Source of the DNA: PALSA-612 sp963755155
GTDB lineage: Bacteria; Actinomycetota; Thermoleophilia; Gaiellales; Gaiellaceae
DNA: 64,000 nucleotides
Direction of reading: 5' to 3'
NCBI GenBank assembly: GCA_963755155.1
Contig: CAVWIV010000004.1
Coordinates: 186,001-250,000, forward strand
Positions 53,039 through 61,564 of the stretch are shown in pieces; position 1 is the first letter of the stretch; each line of letters starts with the position of its first letter. The translations under genes were made by a program, and so were the position numbers. Under the pieces are notes generated by a model. That model did not search any database and was not told where the DNA came from. It worked only from the letters and a program-made list of their open reading frames with translations.

Positions 53039-54571
53039 TCAGCGTGTTTGCGGGAAGCCGAGGTTGACGGAGCTCGTCGCCGGGTCTGGCCAGCGCGCTG
53101 TCACGACCTTGCCGGCCGTGTAGAACTGAATGCTTTCCGGCCCGTACGCGTGGAGGTCGCCGAAGAGCGACGACTTCCAGCCTCCGAACGAGTACCAGGC
53201 GACTGGCACGGGGATGGGCACGTTGATGCCGACCATGCCGACGTTGACGTCGAACTGGAACTGCCGCGCCGCGCCGCCATCGCGCGTGAACATTGCGACG
53301 CCGTTCCCGTACGGGTTGCCGTTGACGAGCGAGACCGCCTCGTCGTACGTCTTAGCGCGAACGACCTCGAGCACCGGCCCGAAGATCTCGTTCTGGTAGC
53401 AGTCCATGTCCGGCGTCACCTCGTCGAGCAGCGAGACGCCGAGGAAGAAGCCGTCGCCGTCGGGCGCCGTTTCGCGCCCGTCTACGACGACCTTCGCGCC
53501 CTGGTCGGCTCCCGACTCGATGTACGAGGCGACCTTGTCGCGGTGCTCGCGCGTGATGAGTGGCCCCATCTCCGAGCCGTCCTCGAGCCCAGGCCCGACG
53601 GTGATCTTCGGCAGGCGCTCCTTGATCGCCGCGACGAGCGGCTCTGCCACGTCCCCCACCGCCAGCACGACGGAGACAGCCATGCAGCGCTCGCCGGCCG
53701 ACCCGTAGGCCGCCGAGACCGCGGCGTCCGCCGCCATCTCGACATCGGCGTCAGGCAGCACGATCATGTGGTTCTTCGCCCCGCCGAGCGCCTGGACGCG
53801 CTTGCCGTGCTTCGTACCGTTCTCGTAGATGTAGCGCGCGATCGGCGTCGAGCCGACGAAGCTCACCGCCGCGATGTCCGGGTGCTCGAGGATCGCGTCC
53901 ACGGCCACCTTGTCCCCCTGGACGACGTTGAAGACGCCGTCCGGCACGCCCGCCTCCTGCAAGAGCTCGGCCGTGTAGAGAGCGGCCGACGGATCCTTCT
54001 CCGATGGCTTCAACACGAACGCGTTGCCGCAGGCGAGGGCGGGCGCCCACATCCACATGGGCACCATCGCGGGGAAGTTGAACGGCGTGATGCCGGCGAC
54101 GACGCCGAGTGGCTGGCGGATGGAGTAGACGTCGATGCCCGTCGCCGCCTGCTCGGAGAAGCCGCCCTTCATCAATGTGGGGATGCCACAGGCGAACTCG
54201 ATCACCTCGAGGCCGCGCTGCACCTCCCCCATCGCGTCCGATAGCACCTTGCCGTGCTCGTCCGTGAGGATCCGGGCGATCTCCTCGCGGCGGTCGTGGA
54301 CGAGCTCGCGGACGCGGAAGAAGATCTCCGTGCGTTTCGAGAGCGACGTGGCGCGCCAGGCGGGGAACGCCGCAGCGGCGGCGCTGACAGCAGCGTCGAC
54401 CTCCTCGACGGAGGCGAACGCGACCTCCTTCGTCTGCTCGCCGGTGGCCGGGTTGTAGACGGGGCCTGTGCGGCCGGATGTGCCGGCGACGCGCGCGCCG
54501 CCGATCCAGTGCCCGATCTGCCCCAGCTCGCTCGAATCGCGCTCGGGAGGCGCTGTCACGACCTCGGTCAT
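53039..54571 (-). CDS. mmsA: Methylmalonate-semialdehyde dehydrogenase, CoA-acylating
   Basis: 510 residues, full length. Converts methylmalonate semialdehyde to propionyl-CoA and malonate semialdehyde to acetyl-CoA. The catalytic Cys296 is in 'GSAGERCMAVS'. The general-base Glu of ordinary ALDHs is absent ('QALGGAKNHMIVLPDAD'), a known MmsA/IolA feature, and 'GITPFNFPAMVPMWMWAPALACGNAFVLKPSEKDPS' and 'NPYGNGVAMFTRDGGAARQF' are typical. Ends the thymine, valine, beta-alanine or inositol routes; beside an aminotransferase, hydantoinase and amidohydrolase it suits beta-aminoisobutyrate/beta-alanine breakdown. Divergent from the aminotransferase (32 bases). Confidence 0.95.
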   Translation of the reverse strand: MTEVVTAPPERDSSELGQIGHWIGGARVAGTSGRTGPVYNPATGEQTKEVAFASVEEVDAAVSAAAAAFPAWRATSLSKRTEIFFRVRELVHDRREEIARILTDEHGKVLSDAMGEVQRGLEVIEFACGIPTLMKGGFSEQAATGIDVYSIRQPLGVVAGITPFNFPAMVPMWMWAPALACGNAFVLKPSEKDPSAALYTAELLQEAGVPDGVFNVVQGDKVAVDAILEHPDIAAVSFVGSTPIARYIYENGTKHGKRVQALGGAKNHMIVLPDADVEMAADAAVSAAYGSAGERCMAVSVVLAVGDVAEPLVAAIKERLPKITVGPGLEDGSEMGPLITREHRDKVASYIESGADQGAKVVVDGRETAPDGDGFFLGVSLLDEVTPDMDCYQNEIFGPVLEVVRAKTYDEAVSLVNGNPYGNGVAMFTRDGGAARQFQFDVNVGMVGINVPIPVPVAWYSFGGWKSSLFGDLHAYGPESIQFYTAGKVVTARWPDPATSSVNLGFPQTR

Positions 54572-54603
54572 CTCCTCGGAGCGTAGCGCGTTACCATCGA
54601 GTC

Positions 54604-55960
54604 ATGGCCACCATTGAGGATCGCGCGGCAGAGGCCGAGAAGGTCGTCGCGGACGACCGCAAGTACGTCATCCACTCGTGGTCGGTGCAGTCGGCGTTGA
54701 AGCCGCTGGCCGTGGCCGGAGCGGAAGGGCGTTACTTCTGGGACTACGACGGCAAGCGCTACCTCGACTTCGCCTCACAGCTCGTCAACGTCGCGCTCGG
54801 CCATCAGCACCCAAAGGTGATCGCCGCCATCAAGGAGCAGGCCGACAAGCTCTGCACGATCGGCCCGCCGATGGCGAACGACAAGCGCTCCGAGCTCGCC
54901 CGCCTCGTCGCCGAGGTGATGCCGGGCGACCTCAACCACACGTTCTTCACGAACGGCGGTGCCGAGGCGAACGAGAACGCGATCAAGCTCGCGCGCTGGG
55001 TCACAGGCCGTCAGAAGGTGATCGCGCGCTACCGCTCGTACCACGGGGCGACGGCGGGCGCGATCTCGCTCACCGGCGACCCGCGCCGCTGGTTCGCCGA
55101 GCCGGGCATGCCGGGCATCGTCCGCATGCTCGACCCGTACACGTACCGCTGCCCGGCCGGCCACCCCGACCCGTGCCCCGTGTGCTCAGGCGGGCCGCAC
55201 CTGGAGGAGCTGCTCCAGTACGAGGGCGCGCACACGGTCGCGGCCGTGATCCTCGAGACGATCGTCGGCACGAACGGCGTCATCTACCCGCCCGACGGCT
55301 ACCTCCAGTCGATCCGCGAAGTGTGCGACCGGCACGGGATCCTCCTCATCTTCGACGAGATCATGGCGGGCTGGGGACGCTCGGGCCGCTGGTTCGCGTG
55401 CGAGCACTGGGACGTCGTGCCGGACATCATCACGACGGCCAAGGGCATCAACTCCGGCTACGTGCCGCTGGGCGCGATGACCGTGCGAGACCACGTGTAC
55501 GAGGCGATCAAGGACAAGTACTTCGCCGGCGGACTGACGTACTCGGGGCATCCACTCGCGTGCGCGGCCGGTGTCGCCTCGATCGAGGCCTTCCGCGAGG
55601 AGGGCGTCGTCGAGAACTCGGCCGCGATGGGCGAGATGCTCGCCGAGGAGCTGCCGAGGCTCGCCGAGCGCCATCCGTCGATCGGCGACGTCCGCGGCCG
55701 CGGACTCTTCTGGGGCCTCGAGCTCGTCACGAACCGCGAGACGCGCGAGCCGCTCGTGCCGTTCAACGCCGGCGGCGAGGCTCTGGAGCCGATGACGCGG
55801 GTCGCGCGCGCGGCGATGGACGCCGGCCTCTACCTCTTCGTCCACTGGAACGTGATCATGGTCGCGCCGCCGCTCAACGGTCACCCGCGAGGAGCTCGAC
55901 GAGGGCCTCGCCATCCTCGACGAAGCCCTCGCGATTGCCGACGAGTACTACGCCGCCTAG
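54604..55960 (+). CDS. Class III aminotransferase, beta-amino acid:pyruvate type (one frameshift)
   Basis: About 451 residues. 'GRYFWDYDGKRYLDFASQLVNVALGHQHPKVI', 'FFTNGGAEANENAIKLAR', 'RSYHGATAGAISLTGDPRRW', a cysteine-rich loop 'YRCPAGHPDPCPVCSGGPHL', 'FDEIMAGWGRSGRWFACEHWDVVPDIITTAKGINSGYVPLG' (PLP lysine in TTAKG) and 'GGLTYSGHPLACAAGVASI'. One extra A near 55876 shifts the frame; repaired it ends 'PPLTVTREELDEGLAILDEALAIADEYYAA'. Paired divergently with mmsA, it probably deaminates beta-alanine or beta-aminoisobutyrate to the semialdehyde that MmsA consumes. A taurine-type substrate is possible. Confidence 0.87.
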
Positions 55961-56834
55961 AGTCTTCGTCACCCGCCGCGTCCCTGAGCGCGTGCAGGAG
56001 GAGCTCGAGCGGTCGTTCGCGCTCGAAGTCCACGACGAGGAGCTGCCGCCGGCGCGCGAGGAGCTTCTTGCGCGCGCGGCCGGGTGTGACGGGCTCGTGA
56101 CGATGCTGACCGACCGCGTCGACGCCGAGCTGCTGGACGCCGCCGGGCCTCAACTCCGCATCGTCGCGAACTACGCCGTCGGACTCGACAACGTCGACCT
56201 GGCGGAGTGCGACCGGCGCGGGATCGCCGTTTCGAACACGCCCGATGTGCTCACCGACGCGACGGCCGAGATGACGATCGCGCTCATGCTCGCGCTGACC
56301 CGCCGCGTCGTGGAGGGTGACCGCTTTCTCCGCGCCCAGCGACGGTGGCAGTGGGCGCCGACGTTCATGCTCGGCCGCGGGCTGCAGGGACTGTCCCTCG
56401 GACTAGTCGGCTTCGGCCGGATTGGCCAGGCTGTCGCGAGACTCGCCGCTGCGCACGGCATGAACGTCAGCCACGGGATACCTCTGGACGAGCTCCTTGC
56501 CGCAGCCGACGTCGTCTCGCTCCACGTGCCCCTGACGGAAGAGACGCACCACCTGGTCGGCGAGCGAGAGCTCGGGCTGATGAAGCCATCCGCCTACCTC
56601 GTGAACACGAGCCGCGGCGCCGTCGTCGACGAGGCCGCGCTCGCGCGGGCGCTCGAGCAGGGTCGCATCGCCGGCGCCGCACTCGACGTCTTCGAACGCG
56701 AACCAGACGTCGAGCCCGCGCTCCTCCGGCTCGACAGCGTCGTGCTCGTGCCACACCTAGCCTCCGCGACCCACGAAGCGCGCGAGGCGATGGGGATGCT
56801 GTGCGTGAAGGCCCTCTGCGAGGTGCTCGTCTAG
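55935..56834 (+). CDS. D-2-hydroxyacid dehydrogenase (GyaR-like) with internal gap
   Basis: 299 residues from TTG 55935, overlapping the aminotransferase by 26 bases. 'PRVFVTRRVPERVQEEL', 'IVANYAVGLDNVDLAECDRRGIAVSNTPDVLTDATAEMTIALMLALTRR', Rossmann 'LGLVGFGRIGQAVARLAAAHGM', 'LMKPSAYLVNTSRGAVVDEAALARAL' and catalytic His in 'LVPHLASATHEAREAM'. Compared with glyoxylate/hydroxypyruvate reductases (about 320), some 18-20 residues are missing after 'AAHGM' ('NVSHGIPLDELL'), including the acidic residue that normally contacts the NAD ribose. Could be a real variant or a collapsed stretch. Reduces a 2-oxoacid such as glyoxylate; the link to the cluster is unclear. Confidence 0.85.
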   Translation: MPTSTTPPRVFVTRRVPERVQEELERSFALEVHDEELPPAREELLARAAGCDGLVTMLTDRVDAELLDAAGPQLRIVANYAVGLDNVDLAECDRRGIAVSNTPDVLTDATAEMTIALMLALTRRVVEGDRFLRAQRRWQWAPTFMLGRGLQGLSLGLVGFGRIGQAVARLAAAHGMNVSHGIPLDELLAAADVVSLHVPLTEETHHLVGERELGLMKPSAYLVNTSRGAVVDEAALARALEQGRIAGAALDVFEREPDVEPALLRLDSVVLVPHLASATHEAREAMGMLCVKALCEVLV

Positions 56835-57262
56835 GCCGGCGCCCCGGCCGCAGACGGCATCAGACCGAGCTGAGTCATCATCGCGACGTCGTCGAGACGG
56901 GTCCACCGCTCGACAACTTTTCCTTCGGGGCCGAAGCGCAGGAACTGCATCTCGTCGAACTCCAGCCGGTTGCCGGTGGGGGCGGCACCCATGAACTCGC
57001 CCTCGTGCGTGCCGCTGACGCCGAATTGCACCGCGTAGAGGTCTCCTTCTGCTGCGACTCGCAACTGCTCGATGCGGATGTCGGGGAAGGCCTCCCAGAT
57101 CTGCCGAAAGAGCTCCCTCATTCCATCGACCGTCTCCGGGACCCCTTGCGGGAAGCCGTGGATCGGCGCGTCCGTTGCGTACAGCTCGTAGTACCGCTCG
57201 TCGTGAGCGTTCCACCGCTCGACCGCGAGCTCAACTGCTTCCTTGTGCGACTGTGCTCCCAT
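56831..57262 (-). CDS. SnoaL-like ester cyclase/NTF2-fold protein
   Basis: 143 residues with the SnoaL/NTF2 pattern: 'VELAVERWNAHDERYYELYATDAPIHGFPQGVPETVDGMRELFRQIWEAFPDIRIEQL' and 'HEGEFMGAAPTGNRLEFDEMQFLRFGPEGKVVERWTRLDDVAMMTQLGLMP'. The family includes polyketide cyclases and many proteins of unknown activity; several conserved His/Asp/Arg positions are visible but no substrate can be given. Its stop overlaps the convergent dehydrogenase by 4 bases. Confidence 0.8.
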   Translation of the reverse strand: MGAQSHKEAVELAVERWNAHDERYYELYATDAPIHGFPQGVPETVDGMRELFRQIWEAFPDIRIEQLRVAAEGDLYAVQFGVSGTHEGEFMGAAPTGNRLEFDEMQFLRFGPEGKVVERWTRLDDVAMMTQLGLMPSAAGAPA

Positions 57263-57286
57263 CGCGTACCCCCTCGTCGTTGGTGG

Positions 57287-57682
57287 CTATTCATTGCACA
57301 CAGTTGCCGACCACTCGGTTCGCTCCACGATGTCGACGACGATGAACGGGCCTCGCGGCGGCTGCTCGCTGTACTGCGGGTACTTCGCGGTCAGCAGCTC
57401 GAGCGCGCGCTCGTCGCGCTCCACTACGCGGGCGTGGCCGCGTAGGCGCACCCACCAGAGCTGCGTCCAGTCGTCGGCGTACTGGTCGATGACGACCTCG
57501 ACGCGCGGGTCGCGCTCGATGTCGTCGATGCGCGCGAGTTGCCGGGTGCGCTTCGGCTTCTCGTCGATGGCCGTGTAGAGCGCCTCGCCGTCGAGCGCGA
57601 AGCAGATCGGCACGATGCGCGGCGAACCGTCCGGCCGGATCGTCGCCAGCCGCGCGACCGGCTCGGCTTCAGGCTGCTGCAA
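57287..57682 (-). CDS. PPOX-class F420-dependent/flavin protein (Rv0121 type)
   Basis: 131 residues, split-barrel fold: 'PVARLATIRPDGSPRIVPICFALDGEALYTAIDEKPKRTRQLARIDDIERDPRVEVVIDQYADDWTQLWWVRLRGHARV' matches the small F420-binding pyridoxamine-oxidase-like family that includes Rv0121. TTG 57682 is the likely start, overlapping the end of fbiC by 14 bases, so the cofactor-making gene and a probable user are one unit. The substrate is unknown. Confidence 0.82.
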   Translation of the reverse strand: MQQPEAEPVARLATIRPDGSPRIVPICFALDGEALYTAIDEKPKRTRQLARIDDIERDPRVEVVIDQYADDWTQLWWVRLRGHARVVERDERALELLTAKYPQYSEQPPRGPFIVVDIVERTEWSATVCNE

Positions 57683-60008
57683 GCCCGGGCCTGACGAGGA
57701 TCTCGGGCCGCCTTAGCCCGCTCGTGTCCACCGGCGGGTTGAGCGGCTCGGCGAGCGGGGCAGCGCCGAACGAGGCCGCGACGCGCTCGGGGTCGGGCTC
57801 GCCGTAGAGCGTCGTCCGCTGGCGCGGCACCCGGCCGGCGGCGCGGATCAGCTCCTCCATCCGCTCCGGCGGCATCTCCTGGCCGAACGACGCGCCCGCC
57901 GCGCGCGAGATCGACTCGTTCATGAGCGTGCCACCGAGGTCGTTGACCCCCGCCCGCAGCGCGGCCGCGACGCCGTCCGGCCCGGCCTTCACCCACGAGA
58001 CCTGGACGTTCGTGATCCAGCGGATGGAGCGCCAGCCGGCCCACGGCGTGCATGAGCAGGAACTCGCCGAACGTCGGGCCGCGGCGCGCGAGCCCCTTCA
58101 GGTACATCGGCGCCTCCATGTGCACGAACGGCAGCGGGATGAACTCCGTGAAGCCGCCGCTCGCCTGTTGCTGCTCGCGCACGCGTAGCAAGTGGCGTGC
58201 CCAGTTCACAGCGCCGTCGACGTGGCCGAACATGATCGTGTTGTTCGAGCCGAGGCCGAGCCGGTGCGCCGTGTCGTGCACCTCGAGCCACTGGTCGGTG
58301 GTCACCTTGTCGGGGCAGATCGACACGCCGTACCTCGTCGTCCAGCACCTCCGCCGCCGTCCCCGGCAGCGAGGAGAGACCCTCGTCGCGCAACAGCTGC
58401 AGGTAGTCAACGAGCGGCAGGCCGAGCGTCGCCGCGCCCTGCCAGATCTCAAGCGCCGAGAACGCGTGCACGTGGATGCCGGGCACCGCGTCCTTGATCG
58501 CCCGCACGACCGAGAGGTAGTAGTCGCCGTCGAACGCCGGGTGAATACCGCCCTGGAGGCAGACCTCGACGGCGCCGCGCTCCCATGCCTCCTCCACGCG
58601 CCGCACGATCTCGTCCATGGGCAGGAGATACGCCGGCCCGCGGAGGTTCTCGGCGAGCTTCCCCTTCGAGAACGCGCAGAAGCCGCACTTGAAGTAGCAG
58701 ACGTTCGTGTACTGGATGTTCCGCGTGACGACGTACGTGACGGTGTCGCCGTTCAGCTCGCGTCGCAGGCGGTCGGCGGCTGCGAAGACACGGTCGCGCT
58801 CGCCGCCCCGGGCGCGGAACAGCCGCACGATCTCCTCCTCGCCGAGCTCGTCGCGCGTGTCGACGGGCAGCGCGTCGCGGGGGACGAACGGGATCGGAAC
58901 GCTCGGCGCCCGGCGTCCAGGCGCCTTCGCGCGCTAGGCCAACCGAATCGGCCGCCTGGAGCACGCGCGGCATCACCTTCGGATCGATCCAGGCCGAGTC
59001 GACGTACTCCGGGTACACAGGGAGCCGCGCGGCGAGCTCGAGACCGGCCGCGCGCGTCGCCGCCTCCGAGCCGCTCGAGGTCGGGCCACGGCGCCTCCGG
59101 GTTGACGTGGTCGATCGTCACCGGCGACACGCCGCCCCAGTCGTTGATGCCGGCGTCCAGCAGTCGCGGGAAGTCGTCGTAGGAGAGGTTCGGCGGCGCC
59201 TGGATGTTCATCTCCGGCCCGAGCACGAGCCGCGCAACGGCGGCCGTCCACAGCAGGTCGTCGAGCGGCGGCTCCGGCGCGTCCGCCATCTTCGTGCCCT
59301 GCCTTCGGCGCGGAAGTTCTGGACGATCACCTCCTGGATGTGCCCGTGGCGCTCGTGGAGCTCGCGGATCGCGAGCAGCGCCTCGATTCGCTCCTCGCGC
59401 GTCTCGCCGATGCCGATGAGGATCCCCGTCGTGAAAGGGATGCGCAGCTCGCCGGCCAGCCGGAGCGTCTCCAGCCGCACGGCCGGCCGCTTGTCGGGCG
59501 AGCCGAAATGCGGGCCGCCGCGCTCGGACAGCCGGTCGGATGCCGTCTCGAGCATGGTCCCCTGCGAGGCCGTCACCTCGCGCAGCGCCGCCAGCTCGTC
59601 GCGCGTCATCACTCCGGGGTTCGCGTGCGGCAGCAACCCGGTCTCCTCGAGCACGAGCCGGCACATGCGCACGAGGTACTCGATCGTCGTCTCGCAGCCG
59701 AGCTCCGCCAGCTCCTCCCGCGCGGCCCGATAGCGCCGCTCCGGCTTGTCGCCGAGCGTGAACAGCGCCTCGCGGCAACCGGCGGCGGCGCCCGCACGGG
59801 CGACGTCCAGCACCTCGTCCGCCGACATGTACGCGCGCTCGCCCTTTCGCGGCGGCGCGGCGAACGTGCAGTAGTGGCAGACGTCGCGGCAGAGCTTCGT
59901 CAGCGGGATGAAGACCTTCGGCGAGTACGTGACGAGGCGGCCCTTGCCCTCCTCCCGGAGGCTCCGGGCGCTTTCCATGAGCTCCGCCAGGGGCACGTCT
60001 TGGAACAC
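57669..60008 (-). CDS. fbiC: FO synthase FbiC, fused CofG-CofH (about six single-base shifts)
   Basis: Two radical-SAM halves make the F420 chromophore FO from tyrosine and 5-amino-6-ribitylaminouracil. The CofG half has 'KVFIPLTKLCRDVCHYCTFA' (Cx3Cx2C), 'LFTLGDKPERRY', 'LPHANPGVMTRDELAALR', 'GILIGIGETREERIEALLAIRELHERHGHIQEVIVQNFR' and 'NDWGGVSPVTIDHVNPEAPWP'. The CofH half has 'RNIQYTNVCYFKCGFCAFSKGK' (Cx3Cx2C), 'VCLQGGIHPAFDGDYY', 'HVHAFSALEIWQGAA' and 'GVNDLGGTLMNESISRAAGAS'. Breaks lie near 59310, 59300, 59068, 58904, 58331 and 58018; nearly all are repaired by removing one base, giving about 778 residues. GTG 60008 is the proposed start, 18 bases from the divergent guanylyltransferase. 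Confidence 0.88.
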
Positions 60009-60026
60009 GGTGTGAGAATACGCAGC

Positions 60027-60587
60027 GTGGATACGCACGTGCTTATTCCCGTGAAGCGGCTGGACGGCGCGAAATCGCGGCTCGCGGAGGCGCTCGACGC
60101 CGACGGCCGGGCAGATCTCATGCGCGAGCTGCTCGAGCACGTGCTCGACGTCGTCAAGGAGGCAGACGTGGGACCGGTCACGGTCGTCTCGGCCGAGCCG
60201 CTCGAGCTGGACGGTGTCCTCCGCTTCGACGACGGCGGCCTGCCGTGGAACGAGGCGCTGTCCGCAGCGATGAACGAGGTCGTGAGCGAGCCCGTGGTGG
60301 CGGTCGTCGCCGCCGACCTGCCGAGGCTGACTGCCAAGGAAGTGCGCGCGCTCGTCTCGGCGACCCCTGAGTGCGGGATCGCCATCGCCCGCGCGCAGGA
60401 CGGCGGCACAAACGCCGTCTCCATGCGCCCACCCGGCAAGGTGGCGACACACTTCGGAGAGCCGGGCTCGGCGGAGGTGCACGAACGCGCCGCGTGGCTG
60501 GCCGGCGGCGATGCCCACGTCCTCGACTGCCCCGGCCTCGCCTTCGACGTCGACACGCCCGAGGACCTCGCCGCGTGGCGAACCTGA
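60027..60587 (+). CDS. fbiD: Phosphoenolpyruvate/2-phospho-L-lactate guanylyltransferase (CofC/FbiD)
   Basis: 186 residues, GTG 60027. 'DTHVLIPVKRLDGAKSRLAEAL' is the nucleotide-binding N terminus; 'VVAVVAADLPRLTAKEVRALVS' holds the metal-binding Asp, and 'DGGTNAVSMRPPGKVATHFGEPGSAEVHERAAWL' and 'CPGLAFDVDTPEDLAAW' complete the CofC pattern. It joins GTP to phosphoenolpyruvate (in actinobacteria) or phospholactate, giving the side-chain donor for F420. Divergent from fbiC and overlapping fgd by 13 bases. FbiA and FbiB are not in the window. Confidence 0.9.
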   Translation: MDTHVLIPVKRLDGAKSRLAEALDADGRADLMRELLEHVLDVVKEADVGPVTVVSAEPLELDGVLRFDDGGLPWNEALSAAMNEVVSEPVVAVVAADLPRLTAKEVRALVSATPECGIAIARAQDGGTNAVSMRPPGKVATHFGEPGSAEVHERAAWLAGGDAHVLDCPGLAFDVDTPEDLAAWRT

Positions 60588-61564
60588 GGCTCGGCTACAA
60601 GGCGTCAGCCGAGCAATTCGCGCCGCAGGAGCTCCTCGACCTCTCGGTGCGCGCCGAGGAGCTCGGCCTCGACATCGTGGCGGTCTCCGACCACTTCCAG
60701 CCGTGGCGTCACACCGGCGGCCACAGCCCGGCGGTGATGCCGTGGCTGGGCGCGCTCGGACAGCGCACGAGCCGCGCGCTCATGGGCACGTCGGTGCTCA
60801 CGCCGACGCTTCGCTATCACCCGTCGGTCGTCGCGCAGTCGTTCGCGACGCTCGCGTGCCTGGCGCCGGGCCGTGTCTTTCTCGGCGTGGGCACGGGAGA
60901 GGCGATGAACGAGACGCCGGCGGGCGCGGCGTGGCCGGGCGCGAAGGAGCGTCGCCTCCGACTGCGAGAGGCCATCGAGCTGATGCGGCGGCTCTGGACG
61001 GAGGAGCGCGTGACGTTCGAGGGGGATTACTACCGCACGGAACGTGCGACCGTCTACGACCGGCCCGACGAGCCCGTCCCCGTGTTCGTCGCCGCCTCGG
61101 GACCGCTCGCCGCGAAGCTCGCCGGCCGCGTCGGCGACGGCTTCATCTGCACGAGCGGGAAGCAGCCCGAGCTGTACCGGGAGCTACTCGACGCCGTCGA
61201 GGAGGGCGCCGAGGCGGCCGGCCGCGACTCCGCCGCGATCGTCCGCATGATCGAGATCAAGGTCTCGTACGACCATGACGCGGACTACGCCCGCGACGCG
61301 TGCCGCTGGTGGGCTGCGCTCTCGCTCACGCCCGAGGAGAAGACAGGCGTGGAAGACCCCGTCGAGATGGAGCGCCTCGCCGACGCCGCGGCCGACCGCG
61401 CCCACTCGCGGTTCATCGTCTCCACGGACCCTGAGGACGTCGCCGCCCAGATCGCGCCATACACCGACCTCGGCTTCACGCACCTCGTGTTCCACGCGCC
61501 TGGAGAGGACCAGCGCCGCTTCCTCGACCAGTTCTGCGCGGACGTTCTGCCCCTCTTGCGCTAG
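60575..61564 (+). CDS. fgd: F420-dependent glucose-6-phosphate dehydrogenase
   Basis: 329 residues, GTG 60575. Reduces F420 with glucose-6-phosphate, supplying F420H2. The opening 'LRLGYKASAEQFAPQELLDL', 'VSDHFQPWRHTGGHSP', 'LMGTSVLTPTLRYHPSVVAQSFATLACLAPGRVFLGVGTGEAMNE', 'AGRVGDGFICTSGK', 'MIEIKVSYDHD' and 'HLVFHAPGEDQRRFLDQF' run parallel to mycobacterial Fgd1 over the whole length. Coupled to fbiD. The stop shares 4 bases with the convergent GGDEF gene. A related F420-dependent sugar-6-phosphate activity is the main alternative. Confidence 0.92.
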   Translation: MANLRLGYKASAEQFAPQELLDLSVRAEELGLDIVAVSDHFQPWRHTGGHSPAVMPWLGALGQRTSRALMGTSVLTPTLRYHPSVVAQSFATLACLAPGRVFLGVGTGEAMNETPAGAAWPGAKERRLRLREAIELMRRLWTEERVTFEGDYYRTERATVYDRPDEPVPVFVAASGPLAAKLAGRVGDGFICTSGKQPELYRELLDAVEEGAEAAGRDSAAIVRMIEIKVSYDHDADYARDACRWWAALSLTPEEKTGVEDPVEMERLADAAADRAHSRFIVSTDPEDVAAQIAPYTDLGFTHLVFHAPGEDQRRFLDQFCADVLPLLR

